Assembly (NCBI GenBank): GCA_030765245.1
Contig: JAVCCX010000401.1
Location: forward strand, 1-15,704
Direction of reading: 5' to 3'
DNA from: Candidatus Zophobacter franzmannii
GTDB lineage: Bacteria > Cloacimonadota > Cloacimonadia > Cloacimonadales > JAFGVF01
DNA: 15,704 bases
Positions 1 through 7,151 of this stretch are shown in pieces. Under the pieces are notes generated by a model. The model saw only the letters and a program-made list of their open reading frames with translations, was not told the origin of the DNA and searched no databases. How positions within the stretch are numbered: position 1 is the stretch's first letter; every line of letters begins with the position of its first letter. A program made the translations under genes and the position numbers.

Positions 1-915
1 AATGACTTCTATATCGGCAGGTATGAGGTTACACAGAAGGAATGGCAGGCAGTTATGGGTAAGAACCCTTCCAAATTCAAGGGTGACAATAATCCTGTTG
101 AGAAAATTAGTTGGTATGATGCGGTTAAATATTGCAATAAGTTGAGTGAGAAAGAGGGATTAACGAAATGCTACAGTGGTTCGGGTAAAAAAATACAATG
201 CAATTTCAATGCTAATGGTTATCGAATGCCGACCGAGGCGGAATGGAAATACGCTGCACAAGGTGGTAGTCAATCAAATGGATATACTTATAGCGGAAGC
301 GATATAATCGGAGATGTTGGATGGTATATTGCTAATTCTGGCAAGAAAACTCATTCTGTTGGACAGAAAGAACCCAATGAGCTTGGAATCTATGATATGA
401 GTGGTAATGTATATGAGTGGTGTCAGGATAGGCATGGGGACTTTACAAGTGGTGGATGGGCAGCCAGTAACTCATACCCTTTGATACTTGGTGGAAGTTG
501 GGAAGACAGTGTTTCTCTCTGTGATGTCGGCGATTTTAAAATTGTTAAACCTAACTTTAGGGACTTTAGCCAGGGGTTACGTATAGTCAGGGCATTGATG
601 AATGAAAAAGAAGAATATAAACTATCAATTTTTCCCAAAGAGTTATATGGAGATTGGTTTAGTGATATTAATAATGTATGGAGTTATAACATAGTAAAAA
701 ACAACAACGAAGTTACAATCAGGACAGGAAATAAATTCTATAAAGTAATTGAGACAAGCCAAAATGATACTGGTTATAGAGTGATTGCAATTCTTGATGG
801 GAGAAATTACACTTTCTTTTTTACAAATGTTAGTAGTAAAAAGATGGGAGTGATTAAAACAGGTAAAGACATATGTTTGCCAAACGGAGTGTTCAATGGG
901 CTTCACAAAAAATAG
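1..915 (+). CDS. SUMF1/FGE-sulfatase-fold protein, 5' truncated by window edge
   Basis: The frame is open from base 1, so the start lies outside the window; 304 codons are visible. Visible residues 1 to about 199 are a SUMF1 (formylglycine-generating enzyme) fold. Recognisable pieces are 'YEVTQKEWQAVMG', 'NPVEKISWYDAVKYCNKLS', 'GYRMPTEAEWKYAAQGG', 'NELGIYDMSGNVYEWCQD', 'LGGSW' and a final 'GLRIVRAL'. True FGEs have two copper-binding cysteines after GGSW. Here the first position is Asp and only the second Cys (codon 520-522) remains, so formylglycine formation is unlikely; most bacterial SUMF1 proteins outside the sulfatase system are binding or otherwise non-FGE members. Residues about 200-304 are an extra domain rich in alternating hydrophobic strands (YGDW, VWSYNIV, YTFFFTN), which I do not recognise. 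The end overlaps the next gene by 20 nt, suggesting translational coupling. Any signal peptide would be upstream of the window. Confidence 0.88.
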   Translation, partial: NDFYIGRYEVTQKEWQAVMGKNPSKFKGDNNPVEKISWYDAVKYCNKLSEKEGLTKCYSGSGKKIQCNFNANGYRMPTEAEWKYAAQGGSQSNGYTYSGSDIIGDVGWYIANSGKKTHSVGQKEPNELGIYDMSGNVYEWCQDRHGDFTSGGWAASNSYPLILGGSWEDSVSLCDVGDFKIVKPNFRDFSQGLRIVRALMNEKEEYKLSIFPKELYGDWFSDINNVWSYNIVKNNNEVTIRTGNKFYKVIETSQNDTGYRVIAILDGRNYTFFFTNVSSKKMGVIKTGKDICLPNGVFNGLHKK

Positions 916-2716
916 CTATAGTATCAATACTATAATAGTTTGTCTATTTTTCATTTGTATTGAAGGTCTGCTTACAGCAGAGAGCAATGCCGAGATTAAG
1001 AGCAGAATTGGACTGATAAAGTCTCAACCGAAGACTTATTACTTCGGTTATGCAGAAGGGAAGCAGCGGAAAGAGACTGATCAGGAAGCCTTGGAATCCT
1101 TGATGAGTTCCATATATATTGTCGTTTCTTCTGAAATAAAGTCCAGTTCCGTTAACGAAAGTGACACTCTGAGGAAAGTTCTCCAGACTTACACCCACGG
1201 ACGCTTGCCTGATGTTCTGATGCTATCTTACAAAGTGGGTCCGATCTTCCATATTCTCCGTTTTATTGAAAAGAGTAATTATCAGAAGATATTTAAGAGT
1301 AAACGAACCGAGGTGGAGGGATTTCTCAGAGAAGCAGAAGAGAACCTTGCGACCAATCAATTCGGGAAGGTATTCCGAAACTACTATCGGGCTGCCATCT
1401 CCTTAGAAGCATTGCCGGAAAACAACATTCTCTATCATGGCAAGACTTATAGACCTAAGATAATCTTCAACCTGATCCGTGATATTGCCAAAGATATTAA
1501 GATTAAGGTTGAAACGAATGAATATAAGGACGAGACTCGTTATATAGTTCTGAATTTCAGTTATAAGAACAAACCAGTCCAGGATTTGAACCTTTTCTAT
1601 TACGATAATCACGGATACATTCCCCAAAAAACAAATACCAATCTGGTTGAGCTACAGCTCTACGGTAAAGAATATAAGAAGATGAACAATCTCACTCTGA
1701 AGATAGATTTGAAAGAAGACCTCTACAGCTGTTATTCCGATGAAACTGATGCTCTGAGCAAACTATTCAAGCATGAAAAGCTGGAGGATTATCGTGAGAT
1801 TCCTCTTAAGAAGGAGATACGCATACCCAAACCTAAGAATGGAAAGAGTGGTAATGTAACCTTTGAGAACAGTGCAGATTGCCCGGTTCTAAACGAATTT
1901 ACTCAAAATGTGAATAAGCTCTTCATGATGCTGAATAACGAGTATCTTGACGATGAATCCATCTTCACGGATGCATCGATAATCAAGCGGATGAATCAGG
2001 TGATAAGCTGTAACCACACTAAACTGCTATCCTATCCTCAGACAGCTCGCATAAATAAAACCAATACAGGTTGGGAAGCCCGTCAACTCGGAGTCTCTGT
2101 CAGCTGTGAAGGTTTCCCTTCTCGGAATGAGACGGTCGTGATTGATTTCGATAATACCGGTAAGATTTATAACTTCTGTTACACTATCAACCCGGCTCTC
2201 CATAACCTCTTTCAGGAAGAGGGAATAGCTGCCGGGAACTGGAGTTACAGGCAGATTGCCATTAAGTTCTTAGAGAATTACAAGACTTCCTACAACACAA
2301 AGAACATTGAGGATATCGAAACTCTATACTCTGAAGATGCCATCATTATTACTGGTAAAGTAGCTAAGCGAACTAAGCCACCTGAAGTAATTCAAACGGA
2401 TTTCTCTGATGATGAGATTATCTACTTTAAAAGAACCAAGCAGGAGCATATTACCCATCAGAGGGAGATTTTTAAGAAGAACCGTTTTGTCTGGTTGCAG
2501 TTCGATACCTTCAACATTCAGTCAGCTCCCTTAGACAAGGTTTACGGTGTTACAATGAAGCAAAACTATTATTCCTCCACCTATAAAGATGAAGGTTACC
2601 TCTTTCTGTTAATAGACTTCCGTGGAGATCTACCCTTAATCCATGTCAGGAATTGGCAACCGGGGGAATGGGACTTAGCAAAGCAGATGAAACTGGAGAA
2701 CTTCAGGTTTTATTAA
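896..2716 (+). CDS. Secreted protein, LPP20-like N-terminus and NTF2-like C-terminus
   Basis: The start ATG has GGAG at 886-889 (6-nt spacing) and lies inside the end of the SUMF1 gene. Residues 1-28 look like a signal peptide (hydrophobic 'IIVCLFFICIEGLLTA'). The Cys in it is not in a proper lipobox, so I do not call it a lipoprotein. Residues about 46-175 resemble LPP20-type domains: a short 'YYFGYAEG' strand, an 'EALESLMSSIYIVVSSEI' helix-strand, then a helical stretch with 'FLREAEENLATNQFGKVFRNYYRAAISLEALPE'-like spacing. The middle is unassigned. Residues about 452-595 look NTF2-like: 'IAIKFLENYKTSYNTKNIEDIETLYSEDAIII' spacing, a Lys/Arg-rich linker, and a final 'LIDFRGDLPLIHVRNWQP'. Residues 330-440 may be a diverged relative of the same fold. 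Function is unknown. The overlap with the SUMF1 gene suggests the two products act together, probably in the periplasm or at the cell surface. Domain names are pattern-based and only moderately certain; the reading frame is secure. Confidence 0.85.
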   Translation: MGFTKNSYSINTIIVCLFFICIEGLLTAESNAEIKSRIGLIKSQPKTYYFGYAEGKQRKETDQEALESLMSSIYIVVSSEIKSSSVNESDTLRKVLQTYTHGRLPDVLMLSYKVGPIFHILRFIEKSNYQKIFKSKRTEVEGFLREAEENLATNQFGKVFRNYYRAAISLEALPENNILYHGKTYRPKIIFNLIRDIAKDIKIKVETNEYKDETRYIVLNFSYKNKPVQDLNLFYYDNHGYIPQKTNTNLVELQLYGKEYKKMNNLTLKIDLKEDLYSCYSDETDALSKLFKHEKLEDYREIPLKKEIRIPKPKNGKSGNVTFENSADCPVLNEFTQNVNKLFMMLNNEYLDDESIFTDASIIKRMNQVISCNHTKLLSYPQTARINKTNTGWEARQLGVSVSCEGFPSRNETVVIDFDNTGKIYNFCYTINPALHNLFQEEGIAAGNWSYRQIAIKFLENYKTSYNTKNIEDIETLYSEDAIIITGKVAKRTKPPEVIQTDFSDDEIIYFKRTKQEHITHQREIFKKNRFVWLQFDTFNIQSAPLDKVYGVTMKQNYYSSTYKDEGYLFLLIDFRGDLPLIHVRNWQPGEWDLAKQMKLENFRFY

Positions 2717-2749
2717 TAGCGGATGGGAATACGGGTAAAGAATAGTTCT

Positions 2750-2766
2750 GTGTTAACAGTTAACAC
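2750..2766. repeat. 17-bp perfect palindrome, candidate operator
   Basis: GTGTTAACAGTTAACAC reads the same on both strands around a central A (8-bp arms). No T-run follows, so it is not an intrinsic terminator. Its centre is 22 bp upstream of the candidate -35 box of the mtnA promoter, roughly -56 from the expected transcription start. That position would suit a dimeric activator or other regulator. The role is inference. Confidence 0.5.
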
Positions 2767-2779
2767 CACCTCGGCTCAC

Positions 2780-2807
2780 TTGATAAAAAGTCAGCTGAAT
2801 CAATAAT
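2780..2807 (+). promoter_or_regulatory. Candidate sigma-70-type promoter of mtnA
   Basis: TTGATA at 2780-2785 and AATAAT at 2802-2807, separated by 16 bp, each match 5 of 6 consensus bases. The predicted transcript would start near 2814, giving a leader of about 45 nt before the mtnA ATG. In AT-rich DNA such matches also arise by chance. Confidence 0.4.
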
Positions 2808-2831
2808 AAACTAATCAAATAGGAAATTTAT

Positions 2832-2856
2832 AAAGGTCCGGAAGGTCCCTTTTTTA
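2832..2856 (+). promoter_or_regulatory. Leader hairpin overlapping the mtnA ribosome binding region
   Basis: AAAGG and CCTTT arms flank an inner CC-GGAA-GG element (GNRA-like loop) with a T/T mismatch and a bulged C; TTTTTT then runs almost to the ATG. GGAAGG at 2840-2845 is the only Shine-Dalgarno-like sequence, lies 13 nt from the start codon (longer than usual), and is inside the hairpin. It could modulate translation or act as a weak early terminator. The stem is short, so the call is tentative. Confidence 0.3.
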
Positions 2857-2858
2857 CT

Positions 2859-3911
2859 ATGAAAATATACGGAAAACAAATTCGGACTGTAGATTTCAAG
2901 AACAATAAGCTCGAGTTAATCGACCAGAATAAACTTCCATTTGAAGTAGATATTCTAAAACTTGATAAGCTCAGCGATGTTGTACATGCGATTAAAGTAA
3001 TGCAAGTCAGAGGTGCTCCCGCAATAGGTGCAACAGGCTCATTCGGGCTTGTTATTGCTCTTCAGGAATTGGATAAAAATAACTGGATTCAAGGACTAAA
3101 CAATGCCTATGAATCTCTTCTTGCTTCTCGTCCAACTGCCGTAGATTTAAAGAATTGCCTTGATGAAGCCATTAGTTCAATCACTGAAGTTACTGAATAT
3201 GATAAAGCATTGGAAATCATTACAGAGACTGCGATAGAGATTGCTAACCGAAGTGCGGATTCTTGTCATAAGATCGGTGAATACGGTGCTCAGTTGATAA
3301 ATGATGGAGACTCCATTCTCACGCATTGTAATGCCGGAGCATTAGCTACGGTTGATTTCGGCACTGCTTTAGCACCAATGAGAATAGCATTTGAGCAAGG
3401 TACGAAGTTCTCTGTATTTGTCGATGAAACAAGACCTCGACTCCAAGGTTCACGCCTAACTGCATTTGAATTACACCAGGAAGGTATTCCTTATAAGCTA
3501 ATTGTGGATAATGCTGCAGGGCACTATATGCAACAGGGTAAAATCTCTATGGTTATAACCGGTGCAGATAGAATTGCCCTAAATGGAGATGTTGCGAATA
3601 AAATTGGTACCTATACAAAAGCTGTATTAGCCAAAGAACATGGTATCCCATTTTATATCGCAGCTCCAGCTACAACTTTTGATTTAGAGACCAAATCAGG
3701 TAAAGATATCCCAATCGAAGAGCGAGATGGTGACGAAATCTTAAAAGTTGGTAGCGTTTATGTAACACTTCCTGAAATTGAAACAGCTAACCCTGCATTT
3801 GATGTAACTCCAGCGAAGTATATAACCGGATATATTACTGAATATGGAGTTTTCAGCATTGATAGATTAAGTGAACTACAGGAAATATTAGCTAAAAGAA
3901 AAAGTAACTAG
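2859..3911 (+). CDS. mtnA: S-methyl-5-thioribose-1-phosphate isomerase
   Basis: This enzyme isomerises 5-methylthioribose 1-phosphate to 5-methylthioribulose 1-phosphate in cytosolic methionine salvage. The 350-residue length is normal for the family. Visible signatures: 'VRGAPAIGATGSFG' at 50-63, 'LTHCNAGALATVDFGTA' at 154-170 with the catalytic Cys at 157, 'VFVDETRPRLQGSRLTAFEL' at 187-205, 'ITGADRIALNGDVANKIGTY' around the catalytic Asp237, and 'NPAFDVTP' at 311-318. These separate MtnA from the related eIF-2B and ribose-1,5-bisphosphate isomerases. The N-terminus 'MKIYGKQIRTVDF' aligns with the usual MtnA start, so the ATG is accepted despite its distant Shine-Dalgarno. No other methionine-salvage gene is in the window, so the gene stands alone here. 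It ends 8 bp from the end of the convergent response-regulator remnant, with no clear terminator between them. Confidence 0.95.
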   Translation: MKIYGKQIRTVDFKNNKLELIDQNKLPFEVDILKLDKLSDVVHAIKVMQVRGAPAIGATGSFGLVIALQELDKNNWIQGLNNAYESLLASRPTAVDLKNCLDEAISSITEVTEYDKALEIITETAIEIANRSADSCHKIGEYGAQLINDGDSILTHCNAGALATVDFGTALAPMRIAFEQGTKFSVFVDETRPRLQGSRLTAFELHQEGIPYKLIVDNAAGHYMQQGKISMVITGADRIALNGDVANKIGTYTKAVLAKEHGIPFYIAAPATTFDLETKSGKDIPIEERDGDEILKVGSVYVTLPEIETANPAFDVTPAKYITGYITEYGVFSIDRLSELQEILAKRKSN

Positions 3912-3919
3912 CTTAGTGG

Positions 3920-4309
3920 TTATCTAACCTCATCGCGTTTAAGAACAATAGAGATAGCCGTTGCAAGTTTATCCTTGTAAAGTGGCTTTGTTAAATAATA
4001 GTCCATTCCTACTGCCATACATCTTTCTTCATCTTACTGTTCAGCCTGTGCAGTGAGAGCAACTATCGGAGTGTAAATATTAAGGTCTTTTTCAAGCTCA
4101 CGAATTTTCACTGTAGCCATAATACCGTCCATGACAGGCATTTGAAGATCCATAAAGATTAAATCATACTTGTCTTGTTGATACATTTCACAACCTTCAA
4201 GTCCATTTTTGGCCCATTTAATGTTGGATGCGTACTCGTTAAGATAACTCTTGGTTAACTTCATGTTAATTTTGTTATCTTCAACAATTAATATGTTTAG
4301 TGTAGACAT
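3920..4309 (-). pseudogene. Single-domain response regulator interrupted by an in-frame TAA
   Basis: Translation from the ATG at 4309 (GGAG at 4317-4320, 7-nt spacing) gives a CheY-like receiver: 'NILIVEDNKINMKL' with acidic pocket E10/D11, phosphoacceptor Asp54 in 'LIFMDLQMPVMDG', and Thr86 in 'IVALTAQAEQ'. A TAA at 4034-4036 then stops the frame after 91 residues. Without any shift the same frame continues for 37 codons, 'DEERCMAVGMDYYLTKPL' and so on, to a second TAA at 3920-3922. That is exactly the missing alpha4-beta5-alpha5 part, including the invariant Lys (position 108 in 'TKP'). The full frame (128 sense codons) has the usual length of a stand-alone receiver. One substitution (for example AAA, CAA or GAA to TAA) explains the break. 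The 91-residue product would lack the Lys needed for phospho-signalling and part of its core. A recent pseudogene, a base-call error and stop readthrough are the alternatives. It resembles receivers of hybrid histidine kinases; no kinase is nearby. Confidence 0.85.
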
Positions 4310-4339
4310 AATACTACTCCAATTTTCATTACCGAAATC

Positions 4340-4345
4340 ATTATA
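4340..4345 (-). promoter_or_regulatory. Possible -10 element for the response-regulator gene
   Basis: On the minus strand this reads TATAAT, a perfect -10 match about 30 nt before the ATG at 4309. I find no good -35 at 16-18 bp; TTTACA occurs 24 bp upstream. It is a weak call in an AT-rich divergent intergenic region (4310-4494). Confidence 0.25.
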
Positions 4346-4380
4346 GGTTTCTCCCCGAAATTACTACTTTGTAAACAATG

Positions 4381-4397
4381 GATATTTGTTAAATATC
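4381..4397. repeat. Perfect 7-3-7 inverted repeat in the divergent intergenic region
   Basis: GATATTTGTTAAATATC has 7-bp arms around a 3-nt spacer. It lies between the divergent response-regulator gene and the transglutaminase-like gene, where a shared operator would be expected. It is AT-only apart from the ends and the spacer G, so chance formation is possible. Confidence 0.4.
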
Positions 4398-4494
4398 TGT
4401 CAATTTATAATTGGAATAATTGCAAGATTTTTTAAATATTGCCAAAAAGTAACCTAAAGCAATTATTGAATAAAGAAAATACCTTGGAGTGATT

Positions 4495-7116
4495 ATGAAA
4501 AAGAGCTTATTGTTTATTATCCTTCTAATTACATACTTAACCCTCACTGCGATATCAGATGAAACTCGTACCAGAATTCACAAATATTCCGGTAAAAATG
4601 CAATATCGCTACTTAACTATGTTGATGAATTATCCGGGGACTCTCAAAAATACTGTGACTTCCTGATGGACAATAGCTCGGATTCTGACTTAGCAGTGCT
4701 AACGCCGGAATATGTCGAAGAAACTATCACTTATGCAATGAAAACAAAAGAATTTGCCTTCGCAAAAGAGATTCCTGATGAGCTATTCATGCACTATGTG
4801 CTTCCTCCGAGAATGAGCCAAGAACCACTCGAACCGTGGAGAAAGGTTTTCTATGATGCAATCTACCCGAGAGTTAAGGATTGTAAAACTCTCAGAGAAG
4901 CTGTTCTTGAAGTTGATTTATGGTATAATGAAGGTTGCTACTTTAAACAAACAAGTGGCAGAGACCTTGCGCCCTTATCATGCATTAAATGGAATTGGGG
5001 GCGTTGTGAAGAGATGATGATTCTCTTTATGGCAGCTGCGAGAAGTATTGGTGTACCTGTTCGTTCAGTGTCAGCTCCTTATTGGAGTTTCACCGATAGT
5101 AATCATGCATGGGTAGAAGTATGGACAGATGATGGTTGGAAGATTACTGAAGAGGGATATCCTCTTGAATATGGGCAAACAAACTGGGTAGCTGATACAG
5201 CCATGAGAGCTCCTATTGTTACTTCCAGGTGCTTTGGAGATTATGACCATCCTCAGACAATTGATATTGTAGAACATACAACGAAACTTAACATCACTTC
5301 TAACTATGGTGAGACTTCTATTGCAAAGGTAAAAGTTGTAGATACCCTGAATCAACCTGTTGAGGGAGTGAATGTATTCTTCTATGCCACAACTTTTGGT
5401 GGTATTTTTGATTTCTTTTCCGATGAGACGAATAAGGTTGGAGAGGTTAGTGTTGAATTAGGTAGAACAACAGCCTGGGTTTCTGCCAGAAAAGATTCAC
5501 TCTTTGGAACAGGTCTAATTAGTACTGTCAATGCACAAAACAATATAGAGCTTGTTTTAGATACTGACTACACTCTCGATGAATCGTTTGTGAATTATTT
5601 CCCACTTGCCGGTAATAAAGTTAGAAATTTCCAGAAAGACGAAGAAATGATAAAACGAATGCATGAGCGTCGTGAATTGGCTAATCTCCGAAGACAAAAG
5701 AGGTTCTTAGAAAATAAAAAGAGTGATCAATTCATAAATCACTTTAGACTTCCGAAACTTGATGAAGACCTTGATGACTATCAAGCTGAGAGAAGTAAAT
5801 TCTTAGAGAACAGTAATGATATCTGTGACAATGCAAATGCGTTCCTTCACATATTCGACAAGATTTCTGAAACTGAGAATGCTGAAATGAAGAATGATGT
5901 TCTGACTTCAATCATCACTGCCTGGGATTCAAAAGACTTAGCTGAAATACCAGACACAACAGCAATTTTAAGCATTGTAGATGCTTATACCAAAAGAAAA
6001 CTTGCTTTTGAAAATACAATCACCGACTCAATGTGGAAGAGTCATGTCTTAGTTCCATGTTTTGGAAGCAGACCATATCCTGAAAGTGGTTGGGAAGGTG
6101 AGTTATATGGCATGTTAGAACCAATACTCACAGAGGAAATTAGCTCAACTTATAAGAATGTAACTGAATGGTTAGACAAAGTTATCACCATTGATGATTC
6201 CACAACAATGAGTTATTACTCAGGTTCATTAAACCCTGTAGAGATTCTCAATAAAAGAAATATCAATACTTACCATAAAACACTACTGTTCGATGCTGTT
6301 TATCGTCTGGCTGGTGTTCCACTGTCCTGGAAGGGATTTATGGAATATTACGATGGAGCAGATTGGCAAAGAATTGTCATCTACACAGATGATGATGATG
6401 AAACACCATCAGAGCCTATCCCGGCTGAGATTAGATTATCACTCTTTCAAGATGGTGTTCAAATCAAAGCAGACCCGTTTAAAAACTTCCTACTCTCAAA
6501 ACTTAGTGATGATGGCTCAGTAAACTACTGCTATTTTGACAGCAAACCTGAGGGTGATGATGTTATCATTAATTGGTTCAAGACAGATGAGGATACTCCA
6601 TACTACCTTGTAAGTACAACCCGTAATGAGAATGGTGATGCTCATGTTCTGATAAAAAGTGTAACACCTGAGATTAACGAGTATGTACTGAATCTTGAGA
6701 CACCTAAACCTCTCTTCGATTTAAGCTCATCATGGAGTAAAAAGACTAAGAAGAATATTACCAAGCTTTTCAAGAAGAACAAACTAAGTGGAGCTACTAC
6801 CCTCCTCTTTGTTAGAGGAAATACGCCTACTGAACCACAAGAAAGAATGGTTGAACAGTTAGTGAATAAGAAGAACGATTACCTGAAGAAGGGTATTGAA
6901 TTAGTGATTGCCACTGAATCCAGAACAAATACTGATTTAGAGTCATATAATACAGATAAGATTAACCTATTGGAAGTTAAGAAAGTCATAGCCGAAGGTT
7001 ACCAACCTGCAGACTATCCATGCATCTTCCTGCTTGACGATGATGGTAAAATTGTCAGTTCAAGTAAGGGATATAACTTAAGCATTATCGGTTATTTACC
7101 AAGACTGATTAAATAG
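4495..7116 (+). CDS. Secreted transglutaminase-like multidomain protein
   Basis: I chose ATG 4495 (GGAG at 4486-4489, 5-nt spacing) over the in-frame GTG at 4489, which overlaps that ribosome binding site; this gives 873 residues. Residues 1-20 are a signal peptide. Residues about 70-250 form a transglutaminase-like core: 'LPPRMSQEPLEPWRKVFYDA', 'TSGRDLAPLSCIKWNWGRCEE' with candidate nucleophile Cys171, 'ARSIGVPVR', and 'NHAWVEVW' with candidate His204. The acidic third residue is not obvious; 'ITEEGY' at 217-222 is the nearest. Residues 270-360 look like an Ig or carboxypeptidase-regulatory beta-sandwich. Residues 375-440 are charged and probably helical. Residues about 458-630 resemble the first core but lack Cys and His. 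Residues about 735-873 look like a thioredoxin-like domain ('ATTLLFVRGNTP', 'YPCIFLLDDDGKIVSSSKGY') with no CxxC. Likely exported; substrate unknown. It may modify or cleave peptide bonds (this fold includes proteases), or only bind. It is followed after 24 nt by pabA, so read-through into the pab genes is possible. Confidence 0.88.
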   Translation: MKKSLLFIILLITYLTLTAISDETRTRIHKYSGKNAISLLNYVDELSGDSQKYCDFLMDNSSDSDLAVLTPEYVEETITYAMKTKEFAFAKEIPDELFMHYVLPPRMSQEPLEPWRKVFYDAIYPRVKDCKTLREAVLEVDLWYNEGCYFKQTSGRDLAPLSCIKWNWGRCEEMMILFMAAARSIGVPVRSVSAPYWSFTDSNHAWVEVWTDDGWKITEEGYPLEYGQTNWVADTAMRAPIVTSRCFGDYDHPQTIDIVEHTTKLNITSNYGETSIAKVKVVDTLNQPVEGVNVFFYATTFGGIFDFFSDETNKVGEVSVELGRTTAWVSARKDSLFGTGLISTVNAQNNIELVLDTDYTLDESFVNYFPLAGNKVRNFQKDEEMIKRMHERRELANLRRQKRFLENKKSDQFINHFRLPKLDEDLDDYQAERSKFLENSNDICDNANAFLHIFDKISETENAEMKNDVLTSIITAWDSKDLAEIPDTTAILSIVDAYTKRKLAFENTITDSMWKSHVLVPCFGSRPYPESGWEGELYGMLEPILTEEISSTYKNVTEWLDKVITIDDSTTMSYYSGSLNPVEILNKRNINTYHKTLLFDAVYRLAGVPLSWKGFMEYYDGADWQRIVIYTDDDDETPSEPIPAEIRLSLFQDGVQIKADPFKNFLLSKLSDDGSVNYCYFDSKPEGDDVIINWFKTDEDTPYYLVSTTRNENGDAHVLIKSVTPEINEYVLNLETPKPLFDLSSSWSKKTKKNITKLFKKNKLSGATTLLFVRGNTPTEPQERMVEQLVNKKNDYLKKGIELVIATESRTNTDLESYNTDKINLLEVKKVIAEGYQPADYPCIFLLDDDGKIVSSSKGYNLSIIGYLPRLIK

Positions 7117-7123
7117 CGAATTT

Positions 7124-7151
7124 GGAGAGGGAGTGCTTATGTGCCCCCTCC
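7124..7151 (+). promoter_or_regulatory. Hairpin masking the pabA ribosome binding site and start
   Basis: GGAG plus GGG (7124-7127 and 7129-7131, with bulged A7128) can pair with CCCCTCC at 7145-7151. The loop (7132-7144) contains both the GTG at 7141 and an out-of-frame ATG at 7139. GGGAG at 7129-7133 is the Shine-Dalgarno for the GTG, so it would be partly closed by the stem. No T-run follows. This could limit translation of pabA. The pairing is seen in the sequence; the regulatory role is inference. Confidence 0.35.

Noticed and set aside
2750..2766. Palindrome read as an intrinsic terminator of the LPP20-like gene
   Set aside because: No T-run follows and the perfect symmetry around one base leaves almost no loop; an operator is more likely.
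4489..4494. GTG start two codons upstream of the transglutaminase-like gene
   Set aside because: The GTG overlaps the GGAG ribosome binding site (4486-4489); ATG 4495 has correct spacing and gives a standard signal peptide 'MKKSLLFIILL'.
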